This document shows, in pieces, positions 15,076 to 21,042 of a stretch of DNA of 21,042 nt. This stretch comes from Bacteroidales bacterium UBA5548 (lineage in GTDB: Bacteria > Bacteroidota > Bacteroidia > Bacteroidales > UBA932). The position numbers and the translations under genes are program-made. The notes beneath the pieces were generated by a model, which was not told the origin of the DNA, did no database searches, and was given only the letters and a program-made list of their open reading frames with translations. Positions within the stretch are counted from its first letter, which is position 1. Each line of letters begins with the position of its first letter. Location of the stretch: NCBI GenBank assembly GCA_002425935.1, contig DINE01000022.1, positions 23,447 to 44,488 on the forward strand. Direction: 5' to 3'.

Positions 15076-15086
15076 ACTTGAGCAAA
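15055..15086 (-). promoter_or_regulatory. sppA promoter
   Basis: On the minus strand TTTG (15086-15083), a 20-nt spacer and TAAATTTG (15062-15055) match the Bacteroidota -33 and -7 elements with ideal spacing. The start would be near 15048, leaving a leader of about 22 nt before the ATG at 15026. Confidence 0.65.
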
Positions 15087-15101
15087 ATCTGTTGAAGTTG
15101 T

Positions 15102-15845
15102 TTACCTTAGAGATGCCTTTGAAAAAATATGGTCGGGTATCTGCTGGTCGAACTTAATTGATGTAGTGACAAATTCGGTTCCCTTCCCATCTTTCAGCAT
15201 ATCCTTGTAAACGACTTTCGAAGGGTACCAACGCTCCTGCACTCTTTTTACATCCGAAAGTTCTGCTCTCTTGAGAAGCTGACCACTTTTGGCATACATC
15301 TCCTGTCTGAGAGGGACAAATCTCTCGGCATCAACCCACATCTTTTGCCTGTAATATGCAATATCGCTTACTTTGGCAACCAGTTCCAGAATAATCACAT
15401 CTCTTTTTTGCAGAGTATCTCTCCCCGAAATTGTAACTGTATAAACATCACTAAGTTTTCTGTCATCCATCATATCTTCATAAGAGAGGTCCGATCCCAT
15501 AACCGATTGACGAAGAAGGTGTCCTGAAATCTGAATTGTTCTGTCTGCAGAGGGTGTGTAGATCCAGAGCTGCCCTTCGAGTTTAAGCATTTTGGTTCCG
15601 GCTTCTGAGGCCGGAGAAAGGTACTCTGTGAACGACCTTTTATCTCCCTCTGTCCAGCTTCTGGAGGTAATGGTTCTGCTGGATCTTCTGCCGTGAATAG
15701 TCATTGAAGATTCAATAACTCTGTTTTTTGACGAGAGGTTTCTGTCAACTCTATCAAGAATTGCATTACCATCCTGTCCCGGAAGGTTTAGTGAAAAAAG
15801 CGACAGGGCAAGTAGTGTAAAGTTTTTAATACTATTGTTTTTCAT
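15102..15845 (-). CDS. LolA-like outer membrane lipoprotein-sorting protein
   Basis: This 247-residue secreted protein has a signal peptide (KNFTLLALSLFSLNLPG, cleavage near residue 23) and the features of the LolA-like 'outer membrane lipoprotein-sorting' family. These are an N-terminal helix with the ILDRVDRNL pattern, an early strand (SSMTIHG), FTEYLSPASEAGTKML, LWIYTPSADRTIQISGH and the strongly conserved RQSVMGSDLSYEDMM. LolA-fold proteins form an open half-barrel that shields acyl chains in the periplasm. The family is distinct from housekeeping LolA and often sits beside FtsX-type permeases or MMPL exporters. It is the last gene of the TetR-led operon, 59 nt after the second permease. 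A periplasmic lipid or lipoprotein carrier is the likely role; the cargo is unknown. Confidence 0.88.
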   Translation of the reverse strand: MKNNSIKNFTLLALSLFSLNLPGQDGNAILDRVDRNLSSKNRVIESSMTIHGRRSSRTITSRSWTEGDKRSFTEYLSPASEAGTKMLKLEGQLWIYTPSADRTIQISGHLLRQSVMGSDLSYEDMMDDRKLSDVYTVTISGRDTLQKRDVIILELVAKVSDIAYYRQKMWVDAERFVPLRQEMYAKSGQLLKRAELSDVKRVQERWYPSKVVYKDMLKDGKGTEFVTTSIKFDQQIPDHIFSKASLR

Positions 15846-15904
15846 TGACTTGCTTTTATAGAATTTGTGAAATAAAATTTAATACTAATATTTTTGGCTG
15901 ACAT

Positions 15905-17191
15905 TCAGACTTCAAGTTCATTAAAGAGTCTGGAGGTCTGTCTTTTGTATATTCCTATTCCGGCCAGTGCGTTCCCAAGTACCATTGAAAAGATTCCCGG
16001 AATAAATCCAATATAGTAGGTTGTGGGTGTAATGTGAGTTCTCACTACGGTTGGCATCATCATTGTTGCATTCTGCATCATTCCGCCCAAATCGATACCG
16101 TGAACATTTATGTAAAAAACAATTGGAAGGGCAACTGCAACGCCGATTAATGAGCCAATTGTGCCTATCATAAGCGCCTCGTACAGCAGTGAGCGGTATA
16201 TGTGACCTTTATCTTCGCCCATTGCAAGCCTCACTCCAAATTCTGCATATCTTCTCAGTCCACCCAAAAGTCCACCGTTCCAAAGCACAATAGCCATTGC
16301 TGTTACAAAAATAAATATCATAAGTCCGCTCACTGCCCCTGTGTAGTCGAGCATCTCTGCCATACCTGACTGATCTCTGAGAGTTATCATAACGGGAGCA
16401 AAATCATCTGACTCGCCTTCGGCTGCCTTAATACCAAGAGCATTAAACCTGCTCTTAATATCTTCTGCCCCATCTATATTAAAATATTTATCTGGCAGAA
16501 ATCCAAGGATCTCTCCGGCAGCACCCTCCATTGCAAATGCCCTCTGAGCATCATTAATATCCATTATTACCGCCCCTTTATCTATTCCCGTAGCCCCGAA
16601 AACAATTGTTCCGGAAACGGTGAGATTGTAAAAGGCAAAGCCTCCCTCCATTGTTGTTCCAAAGAGTGTAAAACTCTCACCGGGATTGACCTCAAATCTT
16701 TTTGCAAGCTCTTCTGTAATCAGAACCTCGCCCTCAGTCTCAGGCATATATCCTCTTATCAGCGAACTTTCAAGGTTGAACCGCTTAGCCTCTTTTGACC
16801 CCTCTCCAAACAGATCGACTGCCCAGCCTACTACAGGACTCTGCCCGCGAGTCTCTCCCAATGAATCAGGGAAATCGGCCAGCGCTCCAAACCGTATTCT
16901 TTTAACCCAATCTACCTCCGGCTCAAACTCTTTTAACTGACCGATAAGCGCATCTGCATCCAGAATTGCAAGATCGTTTGGAAACTGTTCTGCTTCAAGC
17001 GCGTATGCTTTTGTCATCACCTTTACCTCTCCTGTGTTGAAGTTTGCGCTTAACTCGATTGACTCACCCATTACTCCTGTAAGCCAGCTGTATAGAAATA
17101 CAGTAAGTAGCGACCCGGTTGCAACAACAATAACCGGAAGCAGACTTCTGCCCCTGTCTTTAATTATCCCTTTAAGTAAAAACTTTTTCAT
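15905..17191 (-). CDS. ABC transporter permease, FtsX/LolC-like (second)
   Basis: The 428-residue protein has the MacB/LolC/FtsX topology. One transmembrane segment lies near the N-terminus (about 16-40), a large periplasmic domain spans about 45-285, and three segments follow, beginning near VSGLMIFIFVTAMAIVLW. The junction RRYAEFGVRLAMGEDKGHIYRSLLYEALMIG is the usual cytoplasmic coupling region that contacts the ATPase. Such permeases do not open a classic channel; they use ATP to move the periplasmic domain and extract lipids, lipoproteins or peptides. It is more divergent than the first permease. The two probably form a heterodimer, as LolC and LolE do. It starts 20 nt after the first permease gene. 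Confidence 0.9.
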   Translation of the reverse strand: MKKFLLKGIIKDRGRSLLPVIVVATGSLLTVFLYSWLTGVMGESIELSANFNTGEVKVMTKAYALEAEQFPNDLAILDADALIGQLKEFEPEVDWVKRIRFGALADFPDSLGETRGQSPVVGWAVDLFGEGSKEAKRFNLESSLIRGYMPETEGEVLITEELAKRFEVNPGESFTLFGTTMEGGFAFYNLTVSGTIVFGATGIDKGAVIMDINDAQRAFAMEGAAGEILGFLPDKYFNIDGAEDIKSRFNALGIKAAEGESDDFAPVMITLRDQSGMAEMLDYTGAVSGLMIFIFVTAMAIVLWNGGLLGGLRRYAEFGVRLAMGEDKGHIYRSLLYEALMIGTIGSLIGVAVALPIVFYINVHGIDLGGMMQNATMMMPTVVRTHITPTTYYIGFIPGIFSMVLGNALAGIGIYKRQTSRLFNELEV

Positions 17192-17211
17192 TATAGTGGT
17201 GATTTGACTCT

Positions 17212-18393
17212 TTATACAAGTTTTCCTCTCAACGCATCGGTGGGTTTCATCTTTGATATCCTCTTTGTTGGCAGATAACTTACTATTAATGAACTTATAA
17301 TTACAAGTAAGACAGTGGCCATTATCATACCGGCGCCGTAATATGGTGTTATTTTATCTGCAATTGATACACCTGCCTGATCGGCATTAGCAGGCATAGG
17401 TATCCCTGTTTTCTGTATCCAGAAGAGCAGAGGCATTCCCCATGCCATTCCTGTAAGAATTGCGAGTAGTGAGTGTGTTGTACCCTCTATTGTAAATAGA
17501 TATACTACTCTTAATCTAGTCATACCTAATGCTATATATGTACCTATCTCCTTTTGTCTTCTAAATATTGAGAGAATCTGAGTATCAAATATTGCAAGCA
17601 GGGCAATTGCAAGAAGTAGTGATGAGATTACTCTTGAGCTCCCCTTTTTCGCTGCCATAATATCGGCCAGATCTTTTAAAAGGGCCTTATCATCCTTGAA
17701 GATCCACTCCCCGCCAACCGGATTTGAAGTTGATTGAGGTGATACAATTGCATAGGTTGCCTCTCCGTACATTCTGGTCAGATCCTGAAGCTTCTCTAGC
17801 GGAATCCATACCTGTCCGGCATCAATGGAGGGTACGGTCGTCTGAAATATTGCCGCTATGGTTACCTCTCTTGCATCAAACGTTCCATTTGCATCCCGCC
17901 ATCTTACCAACATTCTGTCTCCCTCGTTAATTCTCAGGCTCTGAGCCATTCTTTTGCCTATTATTGCAGGGATGTACTCTGGGTCTTCGCTTATCTCTTT
18001 GAGCATATGCGAGGGAATTGCAACAATTTTTTGCTCAGGATCTACTCCTTTAAGTAATATGTTAACCAGTCTGCCAGAAGGGTATGCTGTTGCCTGAGTA
18101 ATCAGCACCGGTGTCATAAGACCCTTCTCCTTTAGCTTCTCAACAGCCTCCGGTGGCTGAGAGTGTGAGTCAGCAAACGTAAATGGATCATAAGGATTAT
18201 ATTCGGGATGCCAGTACTGTCCCCCTCCCGTCTCCCATGCCCGTGTATCGTTGGATGCCTGCATATTCCATCCGTCAAGCATTCCGTTATAGAAGATAAT
18301 TATAACAAATGCAATTGAGAGGACGGTAACATTGAGCCATGTTCTGAGTCCGGAACCGAGCAAATTTTTAATTGCCAGTTTAAATTCAAGCAT
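17212..18393 (-). CDS. ABC transporter permease, FtsX/LolC-like (first)
   Basis: The 393-residue protein begins with a cytoplasmic helix (FKLAIKNLLGSGLRTWLN), a transmembrane segment (about 20-37) and a MacB-like periplasmic domain (about 40-250). Three C-terminal transmembrane segments follow, around ISSLLLAIALLAIF, HSLLAILTGMAWGMPLLFWI and AGMIMATVLLVIISSLIVSY. RRQKEIGTYIALGMTRLRVVYLF is the typical FtsX-family coupling loop, and the end (ISKMKPTDALRGK) is the family's usual tail. It lies 10 nt after the ATPase gene and 20 nt before the second permease. No MacA-like adaptor or TolC-like tunnel is nearby, which argues against a MacAB efflux pump and for a LolCDE-like extractor. Confidence 0.92.
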   Translation of the reverse strand: MLEFKLAIKNLLGSGLRTWLNVTVLSIAFVIIIFYNGMLDGWNMQASNDTRAWETGGGQYWHPEYNPYDPFTFADSHSQPPEAVEKLKEKGLMTPVLITQATAYPSGRLVNILLKGVDPEQKIVAIPSHMLKEISEDPEYIPAIIGKRMAQSLRINEGDRMLVRWRDANGTFDAREVTIAAIFQTTVPSIDAGQVWIPLEKLQDLTRMYGEATYAIVSPQSTSNPVGGEWIFKDDKALLKDLADIMAAKKGSSRVISSLLLAIALLAIFDTQILSIFRRQKEIGTYIALGMTRLRVVYLFTIEGTTHSLLAILTGMAWGMPLLFWIQKTGIPMPANADQAGVSIADKITPYYGAGMIMATVLLVIISSLIVSYLPTKRISKMKPTDALRGKLV

Positions 18394-18403
18394 AATTCAG
18401 TTA

Positions 18404-19102
18404 TTACGGTTTGTTTACTTTTTCGTCTCGCTCTACCATACCGTCTTTGAGGTATATTATTCTGTCCAGGTACTGCATCACCTTTTCGTCGTGTGTAGAA
18501 AAGATAAATGTGGTCTTGAGTTCGCGGTTAAGATGTTTCATTGTTTGCACAATATGGTGGGAATTTTTGGAGTCAAGGTTTGCTGAAGGTTCATCTGCAA
18601 GCACAATTTTAGGCTTTTTTACCATTGCTCTTGCTATTGCAACTCTTTGACACTCTCCTCCTGAGAGAGTAGAGGGTTTTGAGTGCGCTCTCTCTGCGAG
18701 CCCAACCCACTCAAGCGCCTCCATTACAGCCTTTCTTCTTTTTTCGGCAGGCATCTTTTGTAAAAGCAATGCAAATTCAACATTATCAAAAACTGAATAA
18801 ACTGGTAACAGGTTATAGGTCTGGAAAATAAAACCAATACCGTAATTTCTTAAGGCAGCCGCCTCTTTATGAGAGAGTTGTCCTATGTTTTTATTCAGTA
18901 CAATTGCTTCGCCTTCGGTTGGGATATCCAGCGAACCGATAATATTCAGCAGAGTTGTCTTGCCCGAACCGCTCGGACCAACCAGACCTGCAAACTCTCC
19001 TTCACCGAATGTGAGATTTATCTTGTTTAAAGCGGTAAATTCTGTTTTACCTGCAGGAAACCTTTTGACCACATTCTCCAGATTAACGATGTTATTGTTC
19101 AT
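18404..19102 (-). CDS. ABC transporter ATPase, LolD/MacB type
   Basis: This 232-residue cytoplasmic ATPase has every catalytic motif: Walker A GPSGSGKTT (42-50), Q-loop Gln94 in FIFQTYNLLP, signature LSGGE (146-150), Walker B IVLADE (166-171) and switch His204 in STHD. FQTYNLLP and DEPSANLD are typical of the LolD/MacB/FtsE group that works with FtsX-type permeases. The signature continues as LSGGECQR, with Cys where Gln is more common; this should be harmless. Its first 11 nt overlap the end of the barrel gene, and the permease gene follows 10 nt later, so stoichiometric synthesis is likely. Confidence 0.95.
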   Translation of the reverse strand: MNNNIVNLENVVKRFPAGKTEFTALNKINLTFGEGEFAGLVGPSGSGKTTLLNIIGSLDIPTEGEAIVLNKNIGQLSHKEAAALRNYGIGFIFQTYNLLPVYSVFDNVEFALLLQKMPAEKRRKAVMEALEWVGLAERAHSKPSTLSGGECQRVAIARAMVKKPKIVLADEPSANLDSKNSHHIVQTMKHLNRELKTTFIFSTHDEKVMQYLDRIIYLKDGMVERDEKVNKP

Positions 19103-20336
19103 GTGTTATTGAATTTAATCTCTTTGTATTACTTTTTTTAGTTGAGTGCCTGTGTGTGTATATCAGCATTATTTGTAACCCGTTACCACTGTACAGTGAT
19201 GTCCCTTTTGCCGTAAGCGGAATTGAGAAGTTATCCGGATTTGCGTACCCCATAACATTCAATGAAAAATCTCTGAAATTATGCTTCCAGTTGACAAAAT
19301 TGTAAACTCCGCCGTTTTCCCAGTCGTAGTATATTATAAGATTTAAATTATCTGACATAGTGAGCGGGTAGTTTGCCGAAAGTGCAGAGATATTTGCTCT
19401 GTTAGAGAATTTGAACGCTTGTCTGTCAAAGGACATTAGAAGGTGTTCGAAAATAAGATTTAAACCATTTCCTATCCCAAAGGTGTAGTCAGTGCCAATG
19501 TTAAACAGATGCTGGTTTGTTAAAACTCCCGCATCGGCCCCTTTGTTTATCCACGAAAGCTCAAACCATAAACCTATCTTCACATCAATCTTAGCATCAA
19601 CTCCCAAACGGTTTTCCGGTACCTGCCAAAGCTGAGGCAATAAACTGAAGCCCTCTGCGGATGGTAATAGGTTGGATTTCCTGTGATGGAACGAGATTGC
19701 GGCCTCCCCAGATTTTAGCGATTTCTGAAATCTTCCCCCGAATTCGGGTCTCTCCTTAGTTGTTACACCTATATCATAAGCCCTTGTTTTATTATTTCCG
19801 TAAAGAACCCATAGCCAGAGGTTTGAGTTGTCACTAAAGTAGTATCTGCCTAAACCACCCCACACACCCTCGGTGAGCTGGAGCGGGTCTCTCGGGTCCA
19901 TGCTGTCGAACCACATAAGTGGCCTCAATATTGTAGCCGATCCAAAGTTTATCTTTTGAAGTCCAACCCTTAATTCTGACCTGTTTGTTGCAACTTTTGC
20001 CCACCCTCTGTAGAGTTTTATATCGCCGCTCCAGCTGCTCTCCATACCATTGCCAAACACCCCGTTTCCAAACAGATTAGCTGCAATTTCTGCATCAAAT
20101 CTGATATTGTTTTCTCCTGAAAACCTGTTTCCCCCGCTATAATTAAATTGTGGAATATATCTCCCTCCCAGAGAGAAGATACCCTCGGTCTGAGCATTAA
20201 TACTGCTGCTTAGCTGACCCTTAAACGATATCTCACTCTGATCAGGTTTTGCTGACTGTGAAAAGGAGCTGCCCGACAAAAGTACCAAAACTGATACTGT
20301 TGCTAAATATTTGATTTTAAATACGAACCTTTTCAT
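19092..20336 (-). CDS. Outer membrane beta-barrel protein of the ABC operon
   Basis: The 414-residue product has a signal peptide (YLATVSVLVLLSGSSFSQ, cleavage near residue 26). Amphipathic beta-strand sequence runs throughout. KLYRGWAKVATNRSELRVGL, INFGSATILRPLMWFDSMDPRDP and GVWGGLGRYYFSDNSNLWLW resemble porin-like barrels of the DUF1302 type, but I cannot name the family with certainty. The last clear strand (GLQIMLIYTH) is followed by about 17 polar residues ending THEQ, so the usual C-terminal aromatic residue is absent. The tail coincides with the 11-nt overlap onto the ATPase gene. It starts 8 nt after tetR. It is probably the outer membrane partner of the transporter, either receiving or exporting its cargo; that role is inferred from position. 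Confidence 0.8.
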   Translation of the reverse strand: MKRFVFKIKYLATVSVLVLLSGSSFSQSAKPDQSEISFKGQLSSSINAQTEGIFSLGGRYIPQFNYSGGNRFSGENNIRFDAEIAANLFGNGVFGNGMESSWSGDIKLYRGWAKVATNRSELRVGLQKINFGSATILRPLMWFDSMDPRDPLQLTEGVWGGLGRYYFSDNSNLWLWVLYGNNKTRAYDIGVTTKERPEFGGRFQKSLKSGEAAISFHHRKSNLLPSAEGFSLLPQLWQVPENRLGVDAKIDVKIGLWFELSWINKGADAGVLTNQHLFNIGTDYTFGIGNGLNLIFEHLLMSFDRQAFKFSNRANISALSANYPLTMSDNLNLIIYYDWENGGVYNFVNWKHNFRDFSLNVMGYANPDNFSIPLTAKGTSLYSGNGLQIMLIYTHRHSTKKSNTKRLNSITHEQ

Positions 20337-20344
20337 ATAATGAG

Positions 20345-20932
20345 TTACAAATTTTGCGGAGCTATTCCGTATGCCATAATCCGGGTAAGTTCGAGTATAA
20401 GTTCCTGAGGGTTTTTATACAGGCCTGTAAGGTATGGGTCATTGAGTACTGCCGTCATATTTTTGCTAAGAGAGAGTAAAAGTTCAGGTTTAAAATCATC
20501 TCTGAAAACACCCCTCTTCTGTGCCTCTTTGAACTCATCTATCACACCATCCCATGCCTCTTTGCTTCGGTTCATTACATATAACTGCAGTTCAGATCCC
20601 GGATCACTGTAAACGTCCTCAACAAAGACCTGACTCATCTCCCTTGTTCCCTCGGCCTTAAGAGCTATAATTCGTTGCATTTTTTCTGATGCAGGGCAAT
20701 CTGCGGTGAGTATCTCGCGGAATTTCACCATGCCGTCATCCATCAGCTCATCCATTATCTTTTTTGCAAGCTCTGTTTTGTTTGGAAAGATTCGGTAAAA
20801 GGTCATTTTGCTCACATCTGCCTTTGCACATATCTCCTCTACCGACACCTTTTTAAAACCGAACTTCCAGAACAGCTCTCTTCCTGTTCTTATAATTGTT
20901 ATCTCTTTTTTTGATTTTTTCCTGCTCTCCAT
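20345..20932 (-). CDS. TetR family transcriptional regulator
   Basis: The 195-residue protein has an N-terminal TetR DNA-binding domain (about 8-56) with the helix-turn-helix in VSVEEICAKADVSKMTFYRIFPNKTEL. A helical ligand-binding and dimerisation region follows, with no recognised ligand signature. The start at 20932 is chosen because it lies about 37 nt downstream of a well-formed promoter and begins with the basic N-terminus (MESRKKSKKE) usual for the family. An upstream in-frame start would lie inside the promoter. It leads a six-gene operon with an 8-nt gap to the barrel gene, so it most likely represses itself and the transporter until an inducer, perhaps the cargo or a membrane stress signal, binds. 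Confidence 0.93.
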   Translation of the reverse strand: MESRKKSKKEITIIRTGRELFWKFGFKKVSVEEICAKADVSKMTFYRIFPNKTELAKKIMDELMDDGMVKFREILTADCPASEKMQRIIALKAEGTREMSQVFVEDVYSDPGSELQLYVMNRSKEAWDGVIDEFKEAQKRGVFRDDFKPELLLSLSKNMTAVLNDPYLTGLYKNPQELILELTRIMAYGIAPQNL

Positions 20933-20954
20933 AAAAAGACCGATTTGATTTATC

Positions 20955-20983
20955 TTACGATAATGATGCAAAGTTACGAATAA
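20955..20983. promoter_or_regulatory. Direct repeat over the tetR promoter, possible operator
   Basis: TTACGATAA (20955-20963) and TTACGAATAA (20974-20983) are near-identical direct repeats 19 bp apart, about two helical turns. They lie on either side of the predicted start, and the second overlaps the -7 element. A repressor bound here would block transcription. TetR proteins usually bind inverted repeats, so this assignment is tentative. Confidence 0.4.
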
Positions 20984-20998
20984 GGTATTAATATCAAA
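20969..20998 (-). promoter_or_regulatory. Promoter of the tetR-transporter operon
   Basis: On the minus strand TTTG (20998-20995), an 18-nt spacer and TAACTTTG (20976-20969) match the Bacteroidota -33/-7 pattern. The start would fall near 20962, giving a leader of about 30 nt. No other good promoter is seen until sppA, consistent with one transcript through the LolA-like gene. Confidence 0.65.
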
Positions 20999-21042
20999 AT
21001 ATAGTAACATTCATTTTATCATTTTCTATGTTTTTTTCACTT
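20999..21042. other. Right-edge AT-rich non-coding sequence
   Basis: This short stretch upstream of the tetR promoter is AT-rich. I see no gene, repeat or hairpin in it. Confidence 0.5.

Noticed and set aside
15102..19102. Reading the ABC genes as a MacAB-TolC drug exporter
   Set aside because: No periplasmic adaptor of MacA type and no TolC-like coiled-coil tunnel is present. The ATPase is a separate gene, and a LolA-like carrier follows.
20933..21010. Longer TetR protein starting at 21010
   Set aside because: The added 26 residues would be encoded by the predicted promoter and leader. TetR proteins normally begin shortly before the helix-turn-helix with a basic segment, as at 20932.

Overview
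The window looks like chromosomal DNA from a member of the Bacteroidota, most likely order Bacteroidales. The evidence is an LpxC-FabZ fusion protein, an archaeal/eukaryote-type prolyl-tRNA synthetase whose C-terminal zinc cysteines are partly missing, DUF3078 and WbqC family proteins, an OmpP1/FadL protein of Bacteroidota style, and several promoters of the TTTG-N18-20-TAnnTTTG type used by the Bacteroidota primary sigma factor. Moderate GC content and very tight gene packing fit this. I saw no tRNA, rRNA, insertion sequence, CRISPR array or phage gene, and no gene-free stretch longer than about 140 bases.

Layout. (1) 1-141 is a promoter region with a strong hairpin and a leftward promoter that must serve a gene beyond the left edge. 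(2) 142-5242 is a rightward run: HD-domain phosphohydrolase, lpxD, lpxC-fabZ fusion, lpxA and a WbqC family gene, with junctions of +1, +32, +6 and -8 nt. This is the early lipid A pathway joined to the FabZ step of fatty acid synthesis. (3) 8274-5239 (leftward) encodes a Tyr/Trp-rich and Ser-rich lipoprotein followed by an OmpP1/FadL-type outer membrane barrel. (4) 8403-13254 (rightward) holds proS, an unrecognised soluble protein, a DUF3078 envelope protein and tilS, mixing translation genes with envelope genes. (5) 15026-13260 (leftward) is sppA, a membrane-anchored signal peptide peptidase with its own promoter. (6) 20932-15102 (leftward) is a six-gene operon: a TetR regulator, an outer membrane beta-barrel protein, an ABC ATPase, two FtsX/LolC-type permeases and a LolA-like periplasmic carrier.

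How they fit together. Most of the window serves the cell envelope: lipid A synthesis, outer membrane proteins, lipoprotein or lipid trafficking, and membrane proteolysis. The best candidate for an uncharacterised system is the TetR-controlled operon. It carries every layer of an envelope transport route (ATPase, two inner-membrane permeases, periplasmic carrier, private outer membrane barrel) with tight or overlapping junctions. I infer that it moves a lipid or lipoprotein between membranes on demand, separately from a housekeeping Lol system. The cargo cannot be read from the sequence.
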